Origin: Catenulispora pinisilvae
GTDB taxonomy: Bacteria; Actinomycetota; Actinomycetes; Streptomycetales; Catenulisporaceae
NCBI RefSeq assembly: GCF_015356865.1
Contig: NZ_JAAFZA010000056.1
Location: 1-51,084, forward strand
Length of the DNA stretch: 51,084 nucleotides
Direction of reading: 5' to 3'
Part shown: one piece after another, positions 1-8,813 of the stretch
How positions within the stretch are numbered: position 1 is the stretch's first letter
Layout of the letters: every line of letters begins with the position of its first letter
Program-made: the position numbers and the translations under genes
The notes under the pieces: generated by a model
Seen by the model: only the letters and a program-made list of their open reading frames with translations
Database searches by the model: none
What the model was told of the DNA's origin: nothing

Positions 1-72
1 GTCCAGATGCGGCAACAGCGACTCGAACACCCCTCGGAACAACTCGACCATCTCACCCGGAACCGTCGTCAT
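1..72 (-). CDS. N-terminal fragment of a probable IS transposase (window edge)
   Basis: The minus strand reads from an ATG at 70-72 to the window edge as 24 codons. The peptide begins MTTVPGEMVELF and contains FESLLPHLD. An FxxLLPHLD segment close to the N-terminus is what I remember from ISAzo13-type DDE transposases, which begin with a short helix before the 'ERQRRL' stretch; that stretch would lie outside the window. Only the first 24 residues can be seen, so neither completeness nor catalytic residues can be judged. The gene points away from the decayed genes to its right, so the IS end should lie within roughly 73-190, but I could not identify a terminal repeat without the other end. Family assignment is tentative. 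Confidence 0.5.
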   Translation of the reverse strand, partial: MTTVPGEMVELFRGVFESLLPHLD

Positions 73-211
73 ACCATATGAACGACCCACCCAACGGGAA
101 GTCACCTGTAAAACAAATGCGCCCCCCACCGAGGGAGATCCCGGCACTATAGTCGCGCAAAAGGCCGATCATCGCAGGGCCGTGCTATCAACGGGGATGG
201 GGGTGGTTGCC

Positions 212-526
212 GTGTCCGCGCCGAATTCGGAGCCGATGGTCGACAACCCCGACAGGGAGTGGCTGCGAGATCTGCTCAACCAGGTCAACTCGGTCGAGCC
301 GGAGATGTACAAGGCGTTGGACGACGCGGCGTCCAAGATGGGTTCCGGCAGCGTGTGGACCAGCCCGCCTGGAGCACCGGGCGACACGTTCATGCACGAC
401 GTCCAGGGCCGGCAGCAACGGCTGCACCGGATCATGGGCGACCTGGCCGGCGAGGTGCAGGCGGCGTTGAACAAGGAGCCGCTGCAGATGCCCATGTCGC
501 AGGCCACGGCGCTGCGTCGCGAGTGA
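212..526 (+). CDS. Small WXG100-like protein, possibly type VII secretion associated
   Basis: About 104 residues, almost entirely helical and charged, with a central Gly/Trp turn (SGSVWTSPPGAPGD) between two predicted helices. This is the helix-turn-helix outline of ESX/WXG100 proteins, although an exact WXG triplet is absent. I chose the GTG at 212 because GGGGGTGG lies five bases upstream; ATG 197 and GTG 182 are also in frame but have poorer ribosome-binding sites. A TATAGT -10-like hexamer lies at 148-153. The stop is 37 bases before the next gene, a much larger protein, so the two look like an operon of a small helical partner and a large secreted substrate. The role is inferred from this arrangement; no catalytic motif is visible. 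Confidence 0.55.
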   Translation: MSAPNSEPMVDNPDREWLRDLLNQVNSVEPEMYKALDDAASKMGSGSVWTSPPGAPGDTFMHDVQGRQQRLHRIMGDLAGEVQAALNKEPLQMPMSQATALRRE

Positions 527-563
527 GCGTGGACGCAGCGCGGGTTCTGAAGGGGGGGCTACG

Positions 564-2425
564 ATGGCGCATCCGGACGACGGCGGTGGCGGCCAGTTCT
601 CGATGATCGATCCCGTGGCGTTCGCGGCGATGGTGGCCACACTGTCGACCAACTCCGACACGCTTCAGACTGACGCGACCGGGCTTCAGAGCAACCTCGA
701 CTACTTCGGGATCGCTCCCGGCGACATGAGCACGGTGCTGTCGATCGTGGCCTGGGTGCAGGACCAGTTGCCCATGCTGCGACGCCGGCAGTCCCTAGCA
801 GAGGCGCTGGCCCGCGGCGTCCCCAAGAACTCGGGCGGGTCGACGCCGATGGTGTTCCTCGACGAACCCGTCTCTTCGACAAGCCAGGCAGTGGCCAGTG
901 GCCAGACGAACGCCAAGGCGATGCAGAAGTGGCTGGACAACAACGACGGGAGCAGCGAGATAGATCCCTCGCTGTTGGCCGATCTGTCCGAGAACAAGAA
1001 TTACCCGGCGTACCGACGACGCGGGGAACCCGGTCACGTTCGACAAGAACTTCATCGAGGCCCTGACCGCCCGCGTCTTCGACCCCAGCAAATCCTCCGA
1101 GCAGCAGTTCATGCGGGGCTGGGACCAGTCGACGAACCCGTTCCAGCAGGACCACTACGCCCAGGTTCTCGACGCGTTGAGCCGGCAGCCGCAGGCATCC
1201 GCCGAATGGTACGACGCCCACTTCAGCACCCTGAACAGCCCCACCATCATGTACCGCGGTGTCGGGCCGTGGAGTGAGGACCAAGCGCGCTACCAGGCAG
1301 TCGCCAACGTCATCCGGGCCGCGAGCGTGGACGACTTCGGCAACGACCAGCAGCTGGCGAAGATGAACGCCGCGCACCTGATCTCCTGGTACGCCTCAAT
1401 GCAGAGGCCCGGATCGGGATATGCCGGTATCCATCTCGATCCGATGATGACCAAAGTCCTCGGCGACGTGGCGACTCTGTACTATCCGTCCACCGCGGCC
1501 TCGATCACCTCGCCGTCCGGCCAGGCCTACGGCACCGGACCCGACGGCACACCGAACCTGCTGAACTCTTGGAGCGACACGACGTTCGCATCCATGAACC
1601 CCGGCGGACCCGGCTTCCAGCTCCCCCGGACGCGTGGATCACCTTCGACAGCGAAGCCATGCGGGACCCCACCGCCGCCGCGCAGCTGTCGGTGGAAGCC
1701 CGGCTCGCCAGCAACAAGCTCGCCGACGTCATCTCCGGGACCAATGGCGACGGCTCCGAGATCGAGCTGCTCAACAAGCAGCGCGGCATGATCGAGCTCT
1801 TCTACAACACGACGTACAGCAACGCGGCGGCCAGCTTGCAGGGCGACATCACCCAGTGGGAGTCCAGCATGTCCTCCGCGCGGAACCAGATGCTCCAAGA
1901 CGGGGTCGGCGTCGGCGAGGCGTGGCTGGGGCCGGGCAAGACCATCGCCACAGTCTTCTTGAACCAGCCGGTGGAGAACCTGGTGGAGCTGATCCCGGGT
2001 ATCCACGGCTACTTCAACCCGAAGGCGCCCAGCTCGATGTACGACGCGCTGAAGGCGGTACAGGGCACCCAGGTCACTTTCTCCGACTCGGACCTCGCCT
2101 CGACCGGTTCGGATCAGTACCAGGCGGGCGCGCTCGACATCTGGCAGAAGGAGGTGCACACGCTCGCCGACCAGGCAGCGTCCGGTACCTCCCGTCGCCG
2201 ATCAACCGGACTCCGATTTCCGCGACGTTCGGCAAGTACATCACCAACCCTTCGCTGAACTTCCTCAATGCGCAGCGCGTACCCATGGACGTCTCGCAGA
2301 TGACGGAGGCCCAGCGGAGCGCCTATGACAGCTGGCTGCTCGATCCGATCGTGCAGAGCATCATCTACTCGCCCGCGAACCAGGGAGGAAAGACCTCCAC
2401 CGGGAAGGCCACCCCCATCAAGTGA
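564..2425 (+). pseudogene. Large ESX-partner-like protein gene broken by three single-base indels
   Basis: One protein is readable across three reading-frame changes. Frame 3 runs from ATG 564 to about 1013, frame 1 from about 1015 to 1625, frame 3 again from about 1626 to 2180, and frame 2 to the TGA at 2423-2425. The joints are an extra C near 1014 (NYPAY then DDAGNPVTFDKNF), a missing C in the C-run 1623-1627 (GFQLP then PDAWITFDSEA) and a missing base near 2186 (AASG then YLPSPINRTPIS). Correcting them gives 1863 bases, exactly 621 codons. The product would be about 620 residues, helical, without signal peptide or membrane segments, and paired with the small WXG100-like gene upstream. It may belong to a large actinobacterial family accompanying such genes (DUF6571 is a guess). 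Either the gene is dead or the sequence has local errors. Confidence 0.7.
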
Positions 2426-2433
2426 GGCATACC

Positions 2434-3144
2434 ATGACGTCGATGATCCGGCCCCTGGCAGTGCTGACCGCGGCTGCGACTGTCGTCGCCGTCGCGGCCG
2501 GCTGCCCCTCGAAGAGCTCGGCTGGCGCTTCGCAGGTGTCGGGGGGCGTCTCGGCTACCGCCTCTTCATCGCCGAACGCGGCCGAACAGAGCTTGGCGGC
2601 GGCGCTGCCCGCGATGATGTCCGGGTATGGATCCCTGCTCTACCAGAAGGCGGTGCCGGGTTCGAAGGCGTACAAGGTGAACGGTGACGCGGCCTGTCAG
2701 TAGTTCGTCAACGCGATCAACATCGATCTCGGTACGTACGGCCCGGTCGGTGAGGTCGTCGCCGCGTATACCGAGAATCCAAAAGTCTCCGGCGGCGCGA
2801 CGGGGCAGACCGGGATTACCTTGGCACGTTTCTCGTCCCAGAGCGATGCCGCCCGCGTGGTCAGCGACGTCAAGAGCAGCACGCCTGGATGCACGAGTGG
2901 GTTCAGCCACAACAACGAGAACATCGCCTTGGCCGCCGCCGCCCCGCCTGTGGGGGTGCCCGGCGACTCCTCGGCCGCTGTGGTCGAGAAGACGAGTGGT
3001 GCAGGTTCCTCCGGTACCGAGGTCTGGGTCCTGGTCGTGCAGAAGGGCACGGCGATCGTGCAGATCGCGGTGAACGGGACCGGATCGGATACCGACAAGG
3101 CAGCTGTGACGAAGGCCATGGCTGACACCCTCGTCGCGCACTGA
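2434..3144 (+). pseudogene. Lipoprotein gene interrupted by an in-frame TAG
   Basis: Starting at ATG 2434 (AGG in GTGAGG nearby) the reading frame encodes a lipoprotein signal with lipobox VAAGC, Cys24 being the lipidation site. A Ser/Ala-rich linker follows and then a globular domain (LAAALPAMMSGYGSLLYQKA). A TAG at 2701-2703 stops it after ACQ, but the same frame continues without another stop for 147 codons (FVNAINIDLGTYGPVGEVVA... to ...MADTLVAH) and ends at TGA 3142-3144. The two parts together make a normal 236-residue lipoprotein. The stop is a base substitution rather than an indel. The gene begins nine bases after the stop of the broken gene upstream and was probably its operon partner, so both appear to have lost function together. 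The family is not recognised. Confidence 0.7.
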
Positions 3145-3180
3145 GCCCCGGCTGTCCGCCTCGGCCGTCGGTCCCGACTG

Positions 3181-3707
3181 TCACCTGAACCGTCTGCGGC
3201 GGGGGACAGCGTCGTCGAGCCTCCGATTCTGGACGAGCGCTCCGAGATGGTTCTTGATCCGCAGATACTCGTCACGGTCGTAGACCGCGCCGATGACATG
3301 GTCGCTCTCGGCGGGGTTGCGGATCCGGAGCGGAGTCCTGATCGTCTCGCCGCTGCGCGGCACTATATGCAGGACATCACTGCGCATCGGGTCTTCGGGA
3401 TTGCCGTGCCGGGGCGCGGATGTGATGGAGCCTATTTCGGCCAGAAGGACAGTGCGGCTACGGCGCCATAGGCAGCGGACACGTACGTGCTCTTTGTCTG
3501 CGTAGACGCCGGCCCGATCGCGCGCAGCAGGATGGCGAGCGGGACGAGGAATATGAGCTCGAAGACCATCTGCCAAGCCGGCTCGTTGTAGCTGACGACG
3601 AGGGCCGGGTACCAGCAGAGGGCCAAGCCCATCAGGATCAACGGGGGCGTCAACCGGTACTGGTACTTGGTCAGCGGGGAGATCCGAGCCCATCCCCACA
3701 CTGTCAT
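3181..3707 (-). pseudogene. Frameshifted gene for a small membrane protein with soluble tail
   Basis: From ATG 3705-3707 (a GGAG about 12 bases upstream on this strand) the protein begins MTVWGWARISPL and has two clear membrane spans (LILMGLALCWYPALVV, and WQMVFELIFLVPLAILL) plus a weaker third segment ending SFWPK. It then hits TAG at 3432-3434. One base further the reading continues sensibly as IGSITSAPRHGNPEDPMRSD to YDRDEYLRIKNHLG and stops at TGA 3181-3183. Adding one A to the AAA run at the joint restores a single frame of about 175 residues. It is convergent with the lipoprotein gene, 36 bases between stops. It is the third broken gene in a row, so a local cause is likely. The function is unknown. 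Confidence 0.6.
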
Positions 3708-4110
3708 CCCCCGATTCTCCGACAGGCAGACTCTGTCGGGGGCCTGCGATGTCTGCCGTACCCACGACGCCCGCCGGGCTAGTCGACGGTCGGGCTCTCT
3801 GGTCGTGTGCTGCCGCAGCCGATGAACTCTACGAGAGCGCTGGCCCGCTGGGCGCGCTTTTCGTTCGACAGCCTCGCCCGGCGGCGCTGGTCGGTGCGTT
3901 CCGCCGCGCGTTGCCTGGTGCGCTGCGTCGAGCACATGCGGGTGTTGTTTCAGCGCCCTGCATTGGGTACCTCTTCTGCGTACGTCTTCATCGGCGGTCG
4001 TCCTTGTGGTCGAGGGCATCCATGATGAAGTAACAGAGAGTGGCCAGGTATCGCGCGTGGTAGCATGCCGCGATCCTGTGTCGGATGATGTTGATGCTCG
4101 GGGGTGGCAC
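3708..4110. other. Gap without a confident gene; one degenerate small ORF
   Basis: No convincing intact gene lies here. The most protein-like reading is on the minus strand from ATG 3989-3991 to TAG 3779-3781 (71 codons, beginning MKTYAEEVPNAGR, later RARLSNEKRAQRASALVEF), but an in-frame TGA at codon 14 interrupts it. A shorter product could begin at an internal ATG. Given the broken neighbours this may be another decayed gene. Plus-strand readings in the same interval have no supported start. Confidence 0.4.
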
Positions 4111-4821
4111 ATGCGAGTGCGTAGGAATGACGCTGTCGAACGTGCGGTCGCTGCGGCGGCAGGCGCCTTGCTCTTGTGGGCGGTCGCCGGGTGTTCCAGC
4201 TCGACCCAGAAGCCCGCCGTGATCGCCGCGAACAACAGCAGCGCGAGTACTTCGGCCCCGTCCAGCGCGGCTTCGAGTTCCCCCGGCACTGCCGCGACGA
4301 GTGCGCCGTCCTCGCCGGCGACTTCGGCTCAGCCGAACTTCAAGTTCCCGGCCGACTACACCCTGACCGTCGATCCGGACACCACGGGTGATCCGGTGAA
4401 GGACGCAGTCCTCACTGACGACGCCCGTTTCCTGAAGGCTTATGAGGAGGCCCTGGCGTCGGGCAACGCCAATGACCCCCTGCTGCTCACCTACGCGACG
4501 CCCAGTGCTCTGGCGCTTTACTGGCAGAAGGGCGTCACCACCACGCATGCCGACGGCTTCACCATCACCGGGGCGGAGCGTTTCTACAATCGCATCGTCG
4601 ATATCAAGAGCCCGACTGAAGCCGATGTGACAGTGTGCGACGACCAGAGCCACGCCTACAACAAGGAGATCGCGACCGGCAAAGTGCACGTTACGCCGGC
4701 CACCGACAACAGCTATCTTCTGTACTATCTGAAGACCCAGAAGGCCTCGAACGGTATCTGGCAAGTAGCGGCCACCGTTGTCCACCACAACGATCAGGCG
4801 GTCAAGCAGGCGTGCCGATGA
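4111..4821 (+). CDS. Secreted lipoprotein of unknown function
   Basis: 236 residues from ATG 4111, chosen over upstream in-frame starts because the lipoprotein signal begins here (MRVRRNDAVERA, hydrophobic core, lipobox VAGC with Cys28) and because GGGGGTGG lies just upstream. After the lipidated cysteine comes a Ser/Thr/Ala/Pro-rich linker of about 50 residues that would hold the domain away from the membrane. The domain of about 160 residues begins near NFKFPADYTLTV and contains two Trp-bearing blocks and two cysteines (VTVCDDQS and the C-terminal QACR). It resembles the general class of actinobacterial surface lipoproteins with NTF2- or SCP-like domains, but I cannot name the family. Its stop overlaps the next start as ATGA, so the two products are translationally coupled and probably act together outside the membrane. 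Confidence 0.75.
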   Translation: MRVRRNDAVERAVAAAAGALLLWAVAGCSSSTQKPAVIAANNSSASTSAPSSAASSSPGTAATSAPSSPATSAQPNFKFPADYTLTVDPDTTGDPVKDAVLTDDARFLKAYEEALASGNANDPLLLTYATPSALALYWQKGVTTTHADGFTITGAERFYNRIVDIKSPTEADVTVCDDQSHAYNKEIATGKVHVTPATDNSYLLYYLKTQKASNGIWQVAATVVHHNDQAVKQACR

Positions 4822-5858
4822 ATCGGCCGCGGATACGAAGCGTCATCGGGTTGTCCGTCACGCTTGCCGTGATCGGGCTGTTGGCGGTTCCGGCGAACGC
4901 TGACGTCGTGAATCCCCCTCCGCCGCCGGGCTCTCCGCCCGTGGGATCCGGCTCTGACTCTGGGGATATCAGCGTCTGGGTGAGCTTCGACGAGTCGAAG
5001 AACTACCACGGTGAGTCCGGCCCGGGGCAGCAGGTGACGGTCAGCGCCGACTGGGTTCCCCCGTTGTGCTGGTGGGCGCCGAAATACACGCCGCAGCAGT
5101 TCGCCGACTTCATGAACTCGTGGTCCAAGCCCGGCGACTTCGAGTACAACATCTACCATGACGGTCATCCCTATACGAATTTCAATATAGGTCAGAAAGG
5201 TATGTGGTGGGAGAGCTTCGAGAACTGGAGCCCCAACACCTACTGGAAAGAAGTCGACGACTGCGGAACGGCCTTGCTGGCCACCGCCAACCCGCCGGAC
5301 CAGCCGTGGACCTGGGCGGCGGCCGGTCAGGTCCCGCCGGGTGGCGGCACTCTCACCGGTCAAGACCTGGGGAAGCTGGCTCTGAACCACCTCCGGGTCC
5401 CGCCGATCGCGGCCCAGAACGTCGGCCTCGCGCCCAAGGCCGACAAGCAGGTCGTCAATCTGTCGACCTGGCTGTGGCTGGACCAGGCGATCTTCCATCC
5501 GTTATCGGTGACGGCGACCCTCAAGGCTCCGATGCCGCCGTTGTCGGCGACCGCCACCGCGACCCCGGTCGCGCTGGACATCGACCCCGGGGATGCCAAC
5601 GCGCAGGTCTTCACCTCCGGCTGTACGGGTGACAACGCGGGGCACATCGGCCGGGTGTGGACCGGGCAGTCCGGTGATCCGGCGTGTGGGATCGTCTACC
5701 GCAATCCCGGGCCCCGCACCATCACCCTCAAGCTGGTCTGGAACGTGACCTGGACCAGCAACGACCCGGCGTACCCCGGCGGCACGGTGCCCGGGCCGGT
5801 CACGTCTCAGGGGACTGTGCCCGTCACCGTCAACGAGATCCAGTCCATCAACAACTGA
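4818..5858 (+). CDS. Secreted protein of unknown function, coupled to the lipoprotein
   Basis: 346 residues from ATG 4818, which overlaps the preceding TGA. The N-terminus is a classical Sec signal peptide (basic MNRPRIR, hydrophobic stretch, cleavage likely after PANA). A Pro/Gly/Ser linker (NPPPPPGSPPVGSGSDSGD) follows. The mature part is rich in Trp and aromatic residues (VPPLCWWAPKYTP, GMWWESFENWSP, WTWAAAG) and ends with beta-rich sequence including a probable disulfide pair (SGCTGDNAG, DPACGIVY). It lacks a sortase motif or C-terminal membrane anchor, so it is probably released or held by the lipoprotein partner. Similar Trp-rich secreted proteins beside lipoprotein or ESX genes occur in Streptomyces, where annotations vary and are unreliable. 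No enzyme motif is visible. Confidence 0.75.
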   Translation: MNRPRIRSVIGLSVTLAVIGLLAVPANADVVNPPPPPGSPPVGSGSDSGDISVWVSFDESKNYHGESGPGQQVTVSADWVPPLCWWAPKYTPQQFADFMNSWSKPGDFEYNIYHDGHPYTNFNIGQKGMWWESFENWSPNTYWKEVDDCGTALLATANPPDQPWTWAAAGQVPPGGGTLTGQDLGKLALNHLRVPPIAAQNVGLAPKADKQVVNLSTWLWLDQAIFHPLSVTATLKAPMPPLSATATATPVALDIDPGDANAQVFTSGCTGDNAGHIGRVWTGQSGDPACGIVYRNPGPRTITLKLVWNVTWTSNDPAYPGGTVPGPVTSQGTVPVTVNEIQSINN

Positions 5859-6087
5859 CCGGTAGCCCGCCTCCGAATCCGCGAGGCCCGGTGACTTGCC
5901 TTCCTCGTCCGGCGATCTCGATCGGGCCCATGTGGCATGCCCTGGTGCCTGTCCAGGAACACGGCGAAACTGGAGATTCACCAGGCCTCCTCACGGGCAC
6001 GTCCACTCAGTAGCCTGGGCGTCGGTTTCCTAGTGACTCGCCGGTAACCACGTGGCTTCTCGTGGTCCCTAGAGTGGAGGTAGAAGT

Positions 6088-7632
6088 GTGGAAATTCCCC
6101 TCACCGTCTCGGACTTCCTAGACCGCGCCGAAGTCGTCTACGGCGACCGCGCAGCCGTCGTCGACGAACCCGACCAGCCCGCGCCGTCCTGGGGCACACT
6201 CACCTACAAGGACATCGCCAAGCGGGCCCGTGCGCAGGCTGCTGCATTGGACCGGCTCGGGGTGGACGCGGGGGCGCGGGTGGCGGTGGTGTCGCACAAC
6301 TCCGCGCGGTTGCTCACCTCGTTCTTCGGGGTCAGCGGGTACGGCCGGGTCCTGGTGCCGGTGAACTTCCGGCTGCGGACCGATGAGGTCGCCTACATCG
6401 TGGAGCACAGTGGGGCGGAGGTGGTTCTGGTCGATCCGGAGTTGGCGGACTCGCTCAAGGATGTGAAGGCGCGGCACCGGTTCGTCATCGGCGCCGAGAC
6501 CGACGCCGAGTTCTTCGCCGGGGACCACGACCCGGTGCGCCACGCGATCGACGAGAACGACACCGCGACCATCAACTACACCTCCGGCACCACCGCGCGG
6601 CCCAAAGGCGTGCAGCTCACGCATCGCAACCTCTGGCTGAACGCGGTCCTGATGGGCCTGCACCTCGGCGTCGGCGACCGCGACGTCTACCTGCACACGC
6701 TGCCGATGTTCCACGCCAACGGCTGGGGCATGCCCTACGTGGTCACCGGCCTCGGGGCGAAGCAGATCGTGCTGCGGAAGGTCGACGGCACCGAGATCCT
6801 GCGCCGTGTCCAGGAGCACGGTGTCACCCTGCTGAACGGCGCCCCGACCGTCATCGCGATGGTGCTGGCGGCGGCGAAGGAGTGGGAGGGCGAGATCCCG
6901 GGCCGGGACCGGGTGCGGATCGTGGTGGCCGGCGCGCCGCCGCCGAGCACCGTCATCCAGCAGGTCGAGGACGTGCTGGGCTGGCAGTTCAACCAGATCT
7001 ACGGCCTGACCGAGACCGCCCCGCTGGTGACGGTGAACCGCACCCGGCAGGAGTGGGACGGCCTGTCGAGCCTGGAACGCGCGCAGAACCTGATGCGGGC
7101 CGGCGTGCCCTCGCTGGGCACTCAGCTGGTCACCGACCCCGAGGGCGAGGTCCTGGTGCGCTCCAACGTGGTCCTGGCGGGCTACTGGGAGCAGCCCGAG
7201 GAGTCGGAGCGGGCGCTGGCCGAGGACTGGTTCCACACCGGGGACGGCGGCACCGTCGGCGCCGACGGCTACCTGACCATCTCCGACCGCAAGAAGGACG
7301 TCATCATCACCGGCGGCGAGAACGTGTCCTCCATCGAGGTCGAGGACGCGCTCTACAAGCACCCGGGCATCGCCGAATGCGCGGTGATCGGGGTGCCGGA
7401 CGACAAGTGGGGCGAGACCGTCAAGGCGCTGGTGGTGCTGAAGGAGGACCACTCTTCGCGGGCCACCACCGAGGCGGAGGTGATCAAGCACTGCAAGGGG
7501 CTGATCGCCGGCTACAAGGCGCCGACGAGCGTGGAGTTCCGGGAGACCCTGCCGCGTACCGCCACCGGGAAGTTGCAGAAGTTCAAACTGCGCGAGCCGT
7601 ATTGGGAGGGCCGGGAGCGCAAGGTCAATTGA
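6088..7632 (+). CDS. Acyl-CoA synthetase (long-chain fatty acid-CoA ligase family)
   Basis: 514 residues from GTG 6088, preceded by GGAGG seven bases upstream. It belongs to the ANL superfamily, which activates a carboxylic acid to an acyl-adenylate and transfers it to CoA. The diagnostic motifs are all present: phosphate loop TSGTTARPKG at residues 165-174, the aromatic/Glu motif YGLTETAP, hinge and D-motif (FHTGDGG, SDRKKDVIITGGENVSS) and the C-terminal catalytic lysine in PRTATGKLQKFKL. No membrane segment is seen, so a cytosolic fatty or aromatic acid ligase is expected. The substrate cannot be read from the sequence; the annotated relatives are FadD-like or medium-chain ligases. It stands alone with its own promoter region (5859-6087). 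All catalytic residues look intact. Confidence 0.9.
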   Translation: MEIPLTVSDFLDRAEVVYGDRAAVVDEPDQPAPSWGTLTYKDIAKRARAQAAALDRLGVDAGARVAVVSHNSARLLTSFFGVSGYGRVLVPVNFRLRTDEVAYIVEHSGAEVVLVDPELADSLKDVKARHRFVIGAETDAEFFAGDHDPVRHAIDENDTATINYTSGTTARPKGVQLTHRNLWLNAVLMGLHLGVGDRDVYLHTLPMFHANGWGMPYVVTGLGAKQIVLRKVDGTEILRRVQEHGVTLLNGAPTVIAMVLAAAKEWEGEIPGRDRVRIVVAGAPPPSTVIQQVEDVLGWQFNQIYGLTETAPLVTVNRTRQEWDGLSSLERAQNLMRAGVPSLGTQLVTDPEGEVLVRSNVVLAGYWEQPEESERALAEDWFHTGDGGTVGADGYLTISDRKKDVIITGGENVSSIEVEDALYKHPGIAECAVIGVPDDKWGETVKALVVLKEDHSSRATTEAEVIKHCKGLIAGYKAPTSVEFRETLPRTATGKLQKFKLREPYWEGRERKVN

Positions 7633-7715
7633 CCAGCCGGGTGAACTGATTTGCGATTATCTCAGTATTCTTGTATGCCCCTGTGCCCGCCCGCTACATT
7701 GGCGCGCGTTGTTTC

Positions 7716-7763
7716 TGGCGCACTGGTTTGCGTAGTGGCTTGCGCACAAGTTTGCGCACAAGA
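7716..7763 (+). repeat. Four degenerate 12-base direct repeats upstream of the 7799 gene
   Basis: Four consecutive 12-base units start at 7716, 7728, 7740 and 7752: TGGCGCACTGGT, TTGCGTAGTGGC, TTGCGCACAAGT and TTGCGCACAAGA. The common core is TKGCGYA. They lie 35-80 bases upstream of the start codon of the following gene. A tandem array of near-turn-length units is typical of a cooperative activator or repressor binding region. Confidence 0.55.
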
Positions 7764-7798
7764 CTATTGAGCAGGGGATTCCTGCGCGGGGGCGGGAC

Positions 7799-8596
7799 AT
7801 GTCAGGCAGCTCGCGGACGGCGCCGCGCGATCTCGGCGCGGTGGCCGTCCGGCTCTTCGAGCGGGTCGCGACCGGGGAGAGCGTGGAGCTGGCCGTGCTG
7901 TCCGGGGTGGAGCGATGTGTGCTCGGCCAGCCGGCGTACGCGTTGCTGGAACGACCGGTGCGGCTCGCGTGGGACGGTTTCGGGGAGACCCGGCGGACCA
8001 AGGCGACCGAGCTCTCGTTGGCGGGCATGAGCGAACGCGGGCTGATCAGGCGCGAAGTGGGGGACGACGCGGCAGAGCCGGCCGCCTCGCTCTGGAGCAT
8101 GTCGCCGGAACTGGGGATAGTGCAGGCGGCGCAACGGAAACCGGCCTACCTGGTCGTCACCGAGGTCGAGGGCAAGAAGACGCGCGGTCTGCGGTTCTTC
8201 GCGATCGGCGACCAGGAGCAGCCGGTGTGCGGCGTCGTGGTCGAGGAGCCGGTGGCGCTGCCGACGGGTTCCTACAAGAACGTCGAGACCCTGGGCCCGC
8301 TCGGCTGGATGACCCGCTATCGTCTGGTCTCCGAAGGCCAGGCGGTCGGCATCCTGACGGACATGGCCCTGACCCCGCGCCAGGACCGGGGCGGCACCTA
8401 CCCGTACGGCATCCGGCGCTTCCAGCGGCCCGAGGGCGGCGCGGTCGTCGAGGCCGGGATCTCCGTCGTCGGCGCGGGATCGGCGGCCCGGGTGCGCCGG
8501 TTCAGCGCCGAGCAGAGCGACCGGGAGGTCTTCGCGGTGAAGGCCGACGTGCTGCACAGCCTGCTCGGCCGCCTGCTCGCGACCGGCGCCTGGTGA
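7799..8596 (+). CDS. Conserved-looking soluble protein of unknown function
   Basis: 265 residues from ATG 7799 with a G-rich ribosome-binding site (GGGGGCGGG) just before it. It has no signal peptide, membrane span or recognised catalytic motif. Residues 1-100 are mixed and contain a possible winged-helix-like stretch (TKATELSLAGMSERGLIRRE). Residues about 115-260 read as alternating beta strands with well-formed turns (AYLVVTEVEGKKTRGLRFFA, SYKNVETLGPLGWMTRYRL), suggesting a beta-rich sensor or binding fold. It is flanked by non-coding regions with short direct repeats on both sides (7716-7763 and 8621-8657). It is transcribed alone. I do not recognise the family; a stress or regulatory protein is possible but unsupported. 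Confidence 0.7.
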   Translation: MSGSSRTAPRDLGAVAVRLFERVATGESVELAVLSGVERCVLGQPAYALLERPVRLAWDGFGETRRTKATELSLAGMSERGLIRREVGDDAAEPAASLWSMSPELGIVQAAQRKPAYLVVTEVEGKKTRGLRFFAIGDQEQPVCGVVVEEPVALPTGSYKNVETLGPLGWMTRYRLVSEGQAVGILTDMALTPRQDRGGTYPYGIRRFQRPEGGAVVEAGISVVGAGSAARVRRFSAEQSDREVFAVKADVLHSLLGRLLATGAW

Positions 8597-8620
8597 CCGG
8601 ATCCCGCGTGACACAGTCTT

Positions 8621-8657
8621 CTGTCATCAGATTCCTGTCATCAGACTCCTGCCATCC
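8621..8657 (+). repeat. 14-base direct repeats upstream of the phosphodiesterase gene
   Basis: CTGTCATCAGATTC (8621-8634) is followed at once by CTGTCATCAGACTC (8635-8648) and a partial third copy CTGCCATCC. The array lies between the stop of the unknown gene and the phosphodiesterase start, about 160 bases upstream of it. It could be a regulator site for the downstream gene; nothing else in this interval stands out. Confidence 0.5.
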
Positions 8658-8813
8658 CCGACGCCCCTCTTTGTCGTACCAGCCATGATCCGATGGCCCG
8701 TCGTTGGAGTGTTGTTCAACTACCGGTGGGGGCGCAGTCCATCTTGGCCTCGGAGGATACGGGCGGCGACCGGCCATCCCGGGCTTGTCGCATGTCACAA
8801 GGGGGTCCCAACC

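Noticed and set aside
564..2425. Programmed frameshifting to explain the split reading frames
   Set aside because: Three shifts in different directions at non-slippery sites without stimulatory structures are far more simply explained by mutation or sequence error.
4006..4110. Longer N-terminus for the 4111 lipoprotein
   Set aside because: Extending to 4006 would put 35 residues before the signal peptide and prevent lipoprotein export; the ribosome-binding site supports 4111.
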